Positions 1-7,461 of a DNA stretch of 14,661 nt are shown here, piece by piece. Source of the DNA: Arsenophonus fragariae (GTDB taxonomy: Bacteria > Pseudomonadota > Gammaproteobacteria > Enterobacterales > Enterobacteriaceae); assembly GCA_047291315.1 (NCBI GenBank), contig JBDPYZ010000040.1:1-14661 (forward strand), given 5' to 3'. The notes under the pieces were generated by a model. That model ran no database searches. It worked only from the letters and a program-made list of their open reading frames with translations, and was not told the origin of the DNA. A program made the position numbers and the translations under genes. Each line of letters starts with the position of its first letter. Position 1 is the first letter of the stretch.

Positions 1-61
1 AGTGATAACTGGATTGAGATTTAATATTTATAGTGAATGAATAGAGAATTATAGTGATAGA

Positions 62-813
62 TTAATAATAAGTAATTGATATATAATAAAAAAATATCAC
101 AAGTTCTTCGTCATCATTTTTTAAGATGCTACTTTTAACGACTATCCACGTGCTCCCATTAATTGACTACCACCAAAGAAATTCAGATCTTTTTCTTTTC
201 CTCATCTATTTACAGCTACTAAATGAATGCCGTTTTCCAGAGCTCGACTGGCACAATTTATCGACCAAATATCTTTATTTTCTTTATGCCAGGCGACAAG
301 AAGAAACAAAATATCTGCTCCTTTCAAAGTTAAAATTCTAGCGATTTCAGGAAAACCCGCATCATGACAAATCATTACACCAATACGACATTTTGGCGAA
401 TCAAATGTAGGTATATTCTTCCCAGCAGTAAACCAAGTTCTTTCATAGTTAACCAAATGAGTCTTTTGAAATGTTCTAACCCAACTTTTATTGTTTGGCG
501 TCCAAACTCCCTCCGAATTAAAAATTTTACCTAAAATCTCTCCACGTTCAATAAGTCCACATATAATGGTTAAATTTAGTTGTGTTGAGAGTTTACTTAA
601 TAACTCGTCAGTTTTTTCTCCATTCGATTCACTAAGCGACCATAATTTAGTGCCTAATAACTCTGGCGAATAGCCAGTTGTTGCTAATTCAAAGAAACAG
701 ATAATATCAGTATTATTCGATGCAGCTTTTTTACATAATCTTTCTATTTTTAATAAATTACTTTCCTTATCGCCCAAAATTGTATCAATCTGAGCAAGCG
801 CAATCTGTAGCAA
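62..813 (-). pseudogene. Nitrilase-superfamily carbon-nitrogen hydrolase, broken C-terminus
   Basis: This reads as a carbon-nitrogen hydrolase, a family of cytosolic enzymes that cleave amides or nitriles with a Glu-Lys-Cys triad. All three catalytic blocks are visible in the first 203 codons: the Glu in FFELATTGY, the Lys in FQKTHLVNYERTWF, and the Cys in GVMICHDAGFPE. The frame opens at a TTG (811-813) behind AGGAA with a 7-base gap. It may be a true TTG start or a decayed ATG. Translation would stop at TGA 202-204, yet homology continues in frame (LNFFGGSQLMG) past TAG at 142-144. A one-base loss near 121-125 shifts the frame, and the last part (NDDEELVIF) ends near position 62. The ancestral length, about 245 residues, is normal for the family. 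The substrate cannot be told. A 203-residue product could still be made but lacks the C-terminal strands. Confidence 0.85.
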
Positions 814-1078
814 AATTTATTCCTATAATATAATTAACTTGTTAACTATATTAATGATTTTCATCTACAACAATACCTAAAATTTAGTATTTACCAATAT
901 AATACTTTCTTTTATAATTTCAAACTAAATACTAAAATAGTTACTCATTAAATATGATAAATCAATTTACAATTTAATGAAAATCTTTTTCAAATACTTG
1001 AAAAATTTATTTAAATGCCTATCATTAAAACAATTTTGAGATAAATTATGTGAATGTTAATTTTTTATATAGAATATA

Positions 1079-1147
1079 AATTCATCCTCAAAAATTTAAT
1101 GAAAACATGAATGCGAATACTTTATAGAAATTTTTTTAGGATGAATT
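1079..1147. repeat. Imperfect inverted repeat, 10 + 8 bp arms
   Basis: AATTCATCCT (1079-1088) is the exact reverse complement of AGGATGAATT (1138-1147). Inside this, AAAAATTT (1090-1097) pairs with AAATTTTT (1128-1135). Only one base on the left and two on the right are unpaired between the stems, and the loop is about 30 bases. It could fold as a long RNA hairpin ahead of the ORF at 1256, or be a tiny mobile-element remnant. No target-site duplication is obvious. Confidence 0.5.
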
Positions 1148-1198
1148 ATTCAAATACATTAATACAGAAAATTTTTATTATTATTGTAGATAATTAAT

Positions 1199-1215
1199 CG
1201 CATAGATTTAATGCG
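1199..1215 (+). promoter_or_regulatory. Short palindrome CGCAT-N7-ATGCG upstream of a small ORF
   Basis: CGCAT (1199-1203) and ATGCG (1211-1215) form a five-base inverted repeat about 40 bases before the ATG at 1256. The size and place would suit an operator or the stem of a leader hairpin, but five bases can occur by chance in such AT-rich DNA. Confidence 0.2.
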
Positions 1216-1255
1216 TGTTTAGACTATTCTATGAAAATATTTTAGGAAAATTACT

Positions 1256-1396
1256 ATGTTTAATGTACAACAAAAACGTAAAACAACTTTTCAGAGATTA
1301 AAACCTGGCATGGCTGTTTTTTATAATGAAAAAGTGTTAAAAACACTAAAATTAACAAAAAAAGGGGTTGATTTACCAATTTTATGTAGATGGTAG
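1256..1396 (+). CDS. Unrecognised small protein, possibly frameshifted
   Basis: The ATG at 1256 follows AGGAAA at a good distance, the best translation signal in the first 1.8 kb. The frame encodes 46 residues, basic and lysine-rich (begins MFNVQQKRKTTFQRLKPGM), and stops at TAG 1394-1396. I do not recognise it. There is a sign that it was once longer: a shift of frame near 1375-1385 gives a smooth continuation (FYVDGSNGILMG), then a TAA and SATKISIIKQ, for an ancestor of about 70 residues. It may be a dying small gene or a chance ORF in AT-rich DNA. No signal peptide or membrane segment is seen. Confidence 0.3.
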   Translation: MFNVQQKRKTTFQRLKPGMAVFYNEKVLKTLKLTKKGVDLPILCRW

Positions 1397-1816
1397 TAAT
1401 GGAATACTGATGGGTTAAAGTGCTACGAAAATAAGTATCATTAAACAATAATGAAGTTATAGATATTGTTCAATACAGTAACTTTCACTTTTGATTTTAT
1501 ACATTCAAAGTAATTATTAATAAATTGACATGGCTTATCAAGAACAATCAAACTGCCATGAGTAGTATTCCAATCGAAAATGTTATGCCATTCTTAAAAT
1601 AGCCATATTATTTTACTGCTAATTTTGAGTATTCAACCACTCTATAATCTATGTAGATAACATCGCCTTAAAACATTCTCAATAAACCACAATTCTTTCA
1701 CTAATAATTCGTCAATGTATTAAAATATTTAATTCTTTTTTTCCATAATATAAAATATTCTTCATAACAAGATTAAGTAAATCATTAAAGACTGCGGCAT
1801 GATAGGTTAATTGAGT
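1397..1816. other. Non-coding gap before mobA
   Basis: No supported gene. The beginning may hold the frameshifted tail of the small ORF. A TTGACA box followed by CATGGC (1526-1531) and a distant GCCATG near 1554 is the only pattern noticed, and it is weak. Confidence 0.4.
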
Positions 1817-2430
1817 ATGGACAAAATTATAGTTAACTAGCATAATATTAGCAGGTGGACAAGCCTGGCGAATGAATGAGGGCGATAAAGGGCTAATACA
1901 GATTGCAGGCAAACCACTTTACCAATATGTGGTTTCAAGACTGTTACCACAAGTTAATTATCTATTCATTAATGCCAATCGTAATATTACAGAATATCAA
2001 CAAACAGGATGTTCTGTTATTATTGATACCATAGTCGGTTTTTCCGATACCTAGCAGACATGTTAGCATCTCTTTACGCAGCTCAAACTTTTTGGGTTGT
2101 CTTTGTCCTTGTGATGCTTCTGATTTTCCCGATGACCTAGTGATGAAACTTTGGCAAGGTCGCAAAGAAAACGTTCGCAGTTATGTCACTAGCGCTGGTT
2201 ATAACTATCCAACTTTTACATTACTTCATTGCTCTGTTATCCCAGCACTAGCAAAAAACTTAGCTGAGCATCAGCATAATGTAATATCTTTTATGGAAAA
2301 AATTAGCGCGTCAGCAGTAAATATTGCCAGTTATGACAAAAATTTTGCTAATCTGAATATGTTGACAGAATGCTACCAATGGGAGCAACAGCAAACAAAT
2401 GACCAACAAAAATGTAATCCCACTGCTTGA
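1817..2430 (+). pseudogene. mobA: Molybdenum cofactor guanylyltransferase MobA, dead
   Basis: MobA transfers GMP from GTP to molybdopterin, making the guanine dinucleotide cofactor of DMSO/TMAO reductase-type enzymes in the cytoplasm. The nucleotide-binding start LAGGQAWRM...DKGL is visible at about 1848-1890, followed by GKPLYQYV and INANRN. Homology then moves frame near 2045-2053 (YLADMLASLYAAQTFW) and again near 2110, probably by loss of one C, into PCDASDFPDDL. That Asp would hold the metal in MobA. The C-terminal part to 2430 is open. At the front, an ATG at 1817 is out of frame with LAGG, and a TAG at 1830-1832 lies in the LAGG frame, so even the beginning is broken. The end overlaps mobB by 32 bases, the usual close mobA-mobB linkage. 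At least two or three frameshifts make it inactive. Confidence 0.88.
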
Positions 2431-2905
2431 AATAACGGCTTATAGTGGTACAGAAAAAACGACGCTATTAAGGAAAGTTATTCCTTTGCTAAGTAAAAAG
2501 AATATTCAAATCAGAATCATCAAACATACCCATCATGACACGGACATTGATAAACCTAATAAAGATAGCGATCAATTACGCCACAAACATTAATTGCCTG
2601 TCAACAACGTTAGGCCTTAATGACAGAGACACCAGATAACACCTTTCTCGATTTAGCTTATTTAGCAAATCAATTTGATCCACAACAGACCGATTTAATT
2701 TTAGTTGAAGGATTTAAAGAAGAAAGTATCCCTAAAATTGCACTGTACCGAGCGGCCACTAACCGTCCTTTCGTGGATATATTGAATCAACACGTGATAA
2801 CACGTCGCAACTGATAACAAACAAGCGACCCAACTTCTGCAATTGGATATTAATACGCCTGAACAGATAGCCGATTACATCGTTACTTGGTTAGCAACCA
2901 AATAA
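2399..2905 (+). pseudogene. mobB: Molybdopterin-guanine dinucleotide biosynthesis GTPase MobB, dead
   Basis: MobB is a small P-loop GTP-binding partner of MobA. The reading frame begins at ATG 2399 within the mobA tail (IPLLEITAYSGT, then IIKHTHHD and IDKPNKDS, all like E. coli MobB). The P-loop reads SGTEKTTLL; the invariant Gly of GK(T) is Glu, a single GGA to GAA change at 2454. A small deletion near 2583-2590 shifts frame into a stop at 2591-2593. Homology resumes as TLIACQQR, then TAG 2611-2613 replaces the conserved Trp before ALMTETPD. LILVEGFKEE is intact. Another shift near 2800-2808 leads to the tail LLQLDINTPEQIADYIVTWL ending at TAA 2903-2905. So there are both a dead active site and broken frames. 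Confidence 0.9.
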
Positions 2906-3552
2906 TAAAGAATAAGACAGACTATTTTATTAATAGTAAATTTTATTATAAGTTTTATGTAAAAAATACTATTAACAATAATATTGTATTATTCTGAAAA
3001 TAATAAAGTAGCTTATAAAAATAAGTCTAAAAATAATTAGCTATTGATGCTCAAAATATTGAGCAATTAATACTATTTCATTTACACAGATTAAAATAAA
3101 AAATTCTATTTATTTAAATTTAGCTATAACCTTAATACATACAACATATACTATATATGAATCGTATTAGGTCATTACTCTATAGCAAATAAATCACCAA
3201 TTCATGTTAATAAAAGATTGTTTAAACCTAGTCAAAACCGCGTATGAATATTATATCAAGCTTAAAGATAAAAATTTAACAATATCACTGTATTATTAAC
3301 TTTTTGGTAATGATAAACCTTCTTCTGTATTAGAAATAAACCTTTTGTAAGCTATTATTGAAATTATTTAAGTAAAGCACTGTAAAGTAGCAACGCAGTT
3401 GTAAGACACGGAAATTAAATATTGCCATACTCAACTAGTATCTTTTTAAAGCCCTAAATTTTACTAGGCTATACCAAGTAAATCTTAGAGCTACATAATA
3501 ATTATGTCGAATAATAATCAAGTGATTTCTGATAAAAAATGTAAACAAAAAT
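2906..3552. other. AT-rich gene-free stretch
   Basis: About 650 bases with no supported coding frame, RNA gene or strong repeat. Base composition is close to that of the other gaps. It probably represents fully eroded gene sequence plus the promoter of the hydrolase relic that follows. Confidence 0.45.
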
Positions 3553-3558
3553 AAGGAG
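3553..3558 (+). promoter_or_regulatory. Intact Shine-Dalgarno AAGGAG before a lost start codon
   Basis: AAGGAG lies five bases before ATA 3564-3566, which occupies the place of the initiator ATG of the alpha/beta hydrolase relic. It fixes the ancestral start and shows that the start codon itself was hit. Confidence 0.7.
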
Positions 3559-3563
3559 CAGAC

Positions 3564-4403
3564 ATAGGATACGTAACGACGAAAGATAAAGCTGAAATTT
3601 TCTATAAAGATTTTGGACCACAAGATGCACCAGTGATCTTTTTCCATCATGGCTGGCCATTAAATTCTGACGATTGAGATAACCAAATGTTATTTTCTTA
3701 GCGCAGGGGTGTTCCGTGTTGTAGCGCATAATCGTCGCGATAATGGGCGTTCCATCAAGTCTGGGATGGTCATGATATGGATTCATTACGTTGATGATGT
3801 TGCCGCAATAGTGAAGCATCTTGGCATACAGAAAGCCGTTCATATAGGCCATTCTACTGGGGGAGATAAATTCATCCACTACATCGCTCGTCATGGTGCA
3901 TGGTGAATGATCGCGTTTCTAAAGCTGCGCTTATAAGTGCTGTTACTCCGGTCATGATACAGAGCGACAATAACCCCAAAGGATTAGCTAAATCGGTTTT
4001 CGATGATATGCAAGCTAAATTAGCAGCCAATCGTGCGCAATTCTATTATGACCTCCCGGCTAAACCATTCTATGGTTACAATCGACCAAATGCAAAACCG
4101 TCGTAAGGTATTATTCGGAATTGGTAGCGTCAGGGCATGATGAGCAGCGCTAAAGCTCATTATGATTGTATTGTAACCCTTTCCCAGACAGACTTCACTA
4201 AAGATTTGAAACGTACCACAATCCCTGTTTTAGTCATGCATAGCGTTGATGACCAGATTCTTCCTTATGAATCCTTCACCCCATTAGCGGCAAAATTATT
4301 ACAAAACGGCACGTTCAAAACCTATACTGGATTTCCACACGGAATGCCTACTACAAATGCGGATACTATCAATGCTGATTTACTCGCCTTTGTAAGGAAC
4401 TAA
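3564..4403 (+). pseudogene. Alpha/beta hydrolase of the non-haem chloroperoxidase/arylesterase type, dead
   Basis: The pieces assemble into a roughly 275-residue alpha/beta hydrolase of the chloroperoxidase group. Visible are the oxyanion region FFHHGWPLNSDD, the nucleophile elbow GHSTGG (Ser), VLVMHSVDDQI with the acid Asp, and the catalytic His in GFPHGMP. The start is ATA (3564) where ATG is expected. Damage in order: TGA for Trp at 3675-3677; a frameshift before the TAG at 3699-3701; two compensating shifts around 3755-3790 (ancestral HQVWDGHDMD); one at about 3898-3905; TAA at 4104-4106; TAG for Trp at 4125-4127. The last 90 codons run open to TAA 4401-4403. The family hydrolyses esters or does perhydrolysis; the substrate is unknown. 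The gene stands alone, followed by its own hairpin. Confidence 0.88.
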
Positions 4404-4414
4404 TTGTTTGACTT

Positions 4415-4443
4415 CAGAAGTTGGGGAAAAGCTCCAACTTCTG
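4415..4443 (+). terminator. Strong hairpin after the hydrolase relic
   Basis: CAGAAGTTGG (4415-4424) pairs perfectly with CCAACTTCTG (4434-4443), extendable by a G-U and a G-C pair, leaving a loop of five. It begins 12 bases after the hydrolase stop and is followed by ATTTGT, a weak U-tract. It is probably the old terminator of the hydrolase gene. Confidence 0.6.
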
Positions 4444-4491
4444 ATTTGTATGATAGCGTGTTCATGCACCATTTAGTTAATTCATCAATAA

Positions 4492-4522
4492 AAATAACCA
4501 CCAAATAGGGAGGTGATTATTT
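4492..4522 (-). terminator. Rho-independent terminator overlapping the gor stop codon
   Basis: Read on the minus strand, AAATAATCACC (4522-4512) pairs with GGTGGTTATTT (4502-4492), eleven pairs with one G-U, loop nine bases, followed by a T-rich run continuing TTATT. The left arm contains the gor TAA. It is a convincing intrinsic terminator for the rlmJ-gor unit. Confidence 0.75.
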
Positions 4523-5869
4523 CATGGTCACAAATTCTTCTGCTGCCGTTGGATGAATAGCCACGGTATTATCAAAATCTTGTTTAGTTGCCCCCATTTT
4601 TAATGCAACCGCAAAACCTTGTAAGATCTCATCCATACCAAAACCGATACCATGAATACCGACAATTTTTTCTTCCTCTCCAACACAAACCAATTTCATA
4701 CGACAAGGTTGACGATAAGCAGTTACCGCTGTATACATTGAAACGAAAGAAGATTGGTATACTTTCATTTTATCGCTACCAAATTTTTCTTTTGCTTGTG
4801 GCTCGGTCAAACCAACTGTGCCTATTGGCGGATGACTAAATACCACTGTAGGTATATTGGTATAATCCAGATACTCATCAAGCTTATTATTAAATAGACG
4901 TTCTGATAATCGACGGCCAGCAGCTACTGCAACTGAGGTTAATTCAACCGCCCCCGTATTATCACCGACTGCATACACTCTTTCTACATTAGTATTTTGG
5001 AATTTATCAACTTTAATATAACCTTTACTATCCCGCTCTATACCTGCCAGATCAAGACCCAGATTGTCTGTCATTGGTTCACGGCCAATTGCCCATATTA
5101 ACGTATCAACAGTTTGGGCTTTGCCATTTTCTAACTGTAAAGTTAAACTACCATCAAAATTTTTAATAACAGCTTTAGGAATAGATTCAGTATGCAATGT
5201 TAGCCCTTCATTTTTCATGATCCCCACAAGTGATTTAACCACCATAGGGTCAAAATGACGCAAAGGGGCATGCTGACGAACAAACAAATGTGTCTCACTA
5301 CCCAAAGCATTCAACACACCAGCTAACTCAACGGCAATGTAACCAGCACCAACAATTGCAACTCGCTTAGGTAAAGATGTCAATTGAAAAAAACCATCTG
5401 AATCTATCCCATATTCCGCCCCGAGAATATCAGGCCAAACAGCTCTCCCACCGGTAGCAATCAAAATATGATCTGCCGTTAGCTTGCTGCCATTTACCTC
5501 AATCGTATGAGCATCAATAAAACGCGCAAATCCATTAATTACCTTAACCTTATTAGAGCTCAAACCAAGTTCATAAGACTGATGAATACGATTAATATAG
5601 CTTTGCCGGTTAGCGATCAATTTCTGCCAATCAAATTGATTAATACTGGTATTAAAACCGTAATCAGGTCCATAAGCTTGAATCGCTTCTGCAACTTGTG
5701 CCGCATACCACATGATCTTTTTGGGTACACAACCAACATTAACACAAGTTCCACCTAATGCTTTTGCTTCAATAAGAGCACATTTCTGACCATATATATC
5801 CGCACGATTTATTGAAGCAATTCCACCGCTACCACCACCAATAGCAATATAATTGTAATGTTCACTCAT
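4517..5869 (-). CDS. gor: Glutathione-disulfide reductase
   Basis: Gor reduces oxidised glutathione with NADPH through FAD and a redox-active disulfide, as a cytosolic homodimer. The protein is 450 residues, the same as E. coli Gor, and aligns end to end. The FAD-binding GGGSGG is at residues 11-16, the redox pair GGTCVNVGC has Cys42 and Cys47, the NADPH fold GAGYIA is at 174-179, with Arg198 and Arg204 for the NADPH phosphate. The second FAD motif YAVGD lies near 300, and the dimer-partner catalytic HPTAAEE has His439 and Glu444. Conserved tryptophans here are still TGG. The gene lies 113 bases downstream of rlmJ on the same strand, as in E. coli, and has its own terminator at the stop. No disruption is seen; it appears functional. 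Confidence 0.98.
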   Translation of the reverse strand: MSEHYNYIAIGGGSGGIASINRADIYGQKCALIEAKALGGTCVNVGCVPKKIMWYAAQVAEAIQAYGPDYGFNTSINQFDWQKLIANRQSYINRIHQSYELGLSSNKVKVINGFARFIDAHTIEVNGSKLTADHILIATGGRAVWPDILGAEYGIDSDGFFQLTSLPKRVAIVGAGYIAVELAGVLNALGSETHLFVRQHAPLRHFDPMVVKSLVGIMKNEGLTLHTESIPKAVIKNFDGSLTLQLENGKAQTVDTLIWAIGREPMTDNLGLDLAGIERDSKGYIKVDKFQNTNVERVYAVGDNTGAVELTSVAVAAGRRLSERLFNNKLDEYLDYTNIPTVVFSHPPIGTVGLTEPQAKEKFGSDKMKVYQSSFVSMYTAVTAYRQPCRMKLVCVGEEEKIVGIHGIGFGMDEILQGFAVALKMGATKQDFDNTVAIHPTAAEEFVTMK

Positions 5870-5970
5870 CGTTAATTTATTTCCATTTTATTAATTAAAT
5901 TACAGTTTAACGAACATTCTTATACTGGCTTTTTATTAATAACCCGTAAAAAACCACCATACTACTCTGA

Positions 5971-5989
5971 GGAATAAAAAATCTATTCC
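5971..5989 (-). terminator. Weak hairpin at the end of rlmJ
   Basis: On the minus strand GGAATA (5989-5984) and TATTCC (5976-5971) form a six-pair stem around a T-rich loop that spans the rlmJ stop (5983-5985). There is no U-tract after it, so at most it attenuates read-through into gor. Confidence 0.25.
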
Positions 5990-6825
5990 GGCACAATCCA
6001 CTCTACACTGATATGACCTATTCCTTCAGGCACTAAAGCCTTATGTAACCATGGTAATAACGTACGCATTTGTTGTTCCAGTTTCCATGGTGGATTAATG
6101 ATTATCACACCCGAAGCCGTCATTCTTCGCTGATTACTATCCGGACGCACTGCTAACTCAATCTTTAGTATTTTACGGATCCCACTATTTTGTAGTCCGT
6201 GGATCATTCGCTTAACTGGCTGCCGTAAAACTACCGGATACCAAATAGCGTAAATTCCTGTAGCAAATCGTTTATAACCTTCTAAAACAGCTTTAACGAC
6301 TGACTGATAATCTGATTTTAATTCGTAAGGCGGATCAATCAAAATAATACCTCGACGACTTGATGGCGGTAACTTAGATTTTAACTGTTGAAAACCATCT
6401 TGTCGTAAAACTTGTGCTCGCTTATCTTTTGCAAATTCTGATCGTAGTAAGCGATAATCACTAGAATGTAATTCAGTCAATACCAGTTTATCCTGTTCAC
6501 GTAACAAAAACTTAGCCAATAATGGCGACCCAGGATAATAATGAAGATCACCTTTAGCATTTAGTTCAGTTATTACTGCCAGGTAAGCAGCTATCTCTGT
6601 CGGCAAATCATCTCTTTGCCATAAAAGCGCAATTCCCTCGAGATATTCTTCAGTTTTAACAGCATACTTACCTGTTAATTGATAGCGACCAGCTCCAGCG
6701 TGAGTATCAAGATAAAGAAAAGGCGTTTCTTTTTCCTTAAGCAACTTAATAATCAAACTCTGTACAATATGCTTTAACACATCTGCGTGATTACCTGCGT
6801 GGAAACTGTGACGATAACTTAACAT
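5983..6825 (-). CDS. rlmJ: 23S rRNA (adenine2030-N6)-methyltransferase RlmJ
   Basis: RlmJ methylates N6 of A2030 in 23S rRNA using S-adenosylmethionine, in the cytoplasm. The product is 280 residues, matching E. coli RlmJ (formerly YhiR). It opens MLSYRHSFHAGNHADVLKH, the family hallmark, which sets the start; a GGTAA-type ribosome site precedes the ATG. The SAM-binding block DTHAGAGRY is at residues 40-48 and the amino-methyltransferase motif DPPY at 164-167. The C-terminal SGVIIINPPW block is present. It heads a two-gene run with gor, as in E. coli, while the third E. coli neighbour, prlC, is absent here; the divergent upstream gene is instead the DUF1090 gene. No stops or shifts are seen. 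Confidence 0.97.
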   Translation of the reverse strand: MLSYRHSFHAGNHADVLKHIVQSLIIKLLKEKETPFLYLDTHAGAGRYQLTGKYAVKTEEYLEGIALLWQRDDLPTEIAAYLAVITELNAKGDLHYYPGSPLLAKFLLREQDKLVLTELHSSDYRLLRSEFAKDKRAQVLRQDGFQQLKSKLPPSSRRGIILIDPPYELKSDYQSVVKAVLEGYKRFATGIYAIWYPVVLRQPVKRMIHGLQNSGIRKILKIELAVRPDSNQRRMTASGVIIINPPWKLEQQMRTLLPWLHKALVPEGIGHISVEWIVPE

Positions 6826-6933
6826 AAATTTATTACCATTTAATGTAAAAAACTATTTTTATGGGAGCTAAATATAGCCATTATTATGCTTATCTTACCG
6901 CACATTTTATCATAGTAATATTAATCACTAATA

Positions 6934-6962
6934 ATGACATAATGCCTTTATAGCATTATGCT
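6934..6962 (+). promoter_or_regulatory. Candidate sigma-70 promoter with an overlapping palindrome
   Basis: ATGACA (6934-6939) and TATGCT (6957-6962) are spaced by exactly 17 bases, five and four matches to consensus. The palindrome CATAATGC (6938-6945) / GCATTATG (6953-6960), seven bases between arms, covers the spacer and part of both boxes. This geometry suits a repressor operator for the DUF1090 gene, 35 bases upstream of its ATG. No factor can be named. Confidence 0.5.
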
Positions 6963-6997
6963 AAACATACTATTAACAATAAAAAGGTGAATGTACG

Positions 6998-7390
6998 ATG
7001 AGAAAAATAACATTATCAATATGTTGTATTGCAATTATGCTTGGTAGTTACCCAGTATTTGCTACTCAACAAATAAATCTCTGTGAAATAAAAAAACAAA
7101 AATTACAAACCGAAATCGAATATGCTAAAAAATATGGCAATCAACATCGAATTAATGGATTAGAAAAGGCTTTAAAAAATTTACAACATGACTGTACATC
7201 TAAGTCTGTCTATCAAAAAAATAAAAATGAAGTTGAAAAAAAACGCTTAAAAGTTAAAGAACGTGAAGTTGATTTGAAAGCAGCGCAAGCAAAAGGCGAT
7301 AAGAATAAAATTAGTAAACAGCAACAAAAACTGCAACAAGCCAAAACTGAGCTTCATCAGGCAGAAAAAGCATTAAAAACAAGTAAATAA
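6998..7390 (+). CDS. Exported DUF1090 (YqjC-like) periplasmic protein
   Basis: This 130-residue protein has a clear Sec signal peptide (basic MRKIT, then a hydrophobic stretch, cleavage probably after YPVFA at residue 22). The mature part begins with INLCEIKKQKLQTEIEYAKKYGN and contains a second cysteine (HDC), possibly a disulfide. It is followed by a lysine/glutamine-rich, heptad-like helix to the end (VKEREVDLKAAQAKG), likely a coiled coil. This fits the DUF1090 family, represented by E. coli YqjC, of unknown function and often linked with envelope or stress genes. AAGGTG precedes the ATG. The gene is divergent from rlmJ and sits 71 bases before the dead yhjD, so it survives alone. The 4-residue spacing and length are normal for the family and I see no damage. 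Confidence 0.9.
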   Translation: MRKITLSICCIAIMLGSYPVFATQQINLCEIKKQKLQTEIEYAKKYGNQHRINGLEKALKNLQHDCTSKSVYQKNKNEVEKKRLKVKEREVDLKAAQAKGDKNKISKQQQKLQQAKTELHQAEKALKTSK

Positions 7391-7461
7391 ATCATTAGCA
7401 AATTAAAAGGATTTAAATAAAAATTGGTCATACTTAAAAATAGCTTTGAGCAAAAATAGCC

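Larger units (their letters stand above)
814..1255. other. AT-rich non-coding stretch between the nitrilase relic and a small ORF
   Basis: I see no convincing coding frame on either strand here. The stretch is very AT-rich and contains the long inverted repeat and the short hairpin listed separately. It may carry the promoters of the flanking genes, but no -35/-10 pair stands out. Confidence 0.5.

Noticed and set aside
1260..1912. Two minus-strand frames of 62 and 66 codons
   Set aside because: They cover the antisense of a small plus ORF and of the mobA start with no ribosome sites; chance frames in AT-rich DNA.
3502..3894. 130-codon open frame on the minus strand
   Set aside because: It is the antisense of the hydrolase relic, whose plus-strand motifs (GWPLNSDD, GHSTGG) are clear; no ribosome site or recognisable protein on the minus side.
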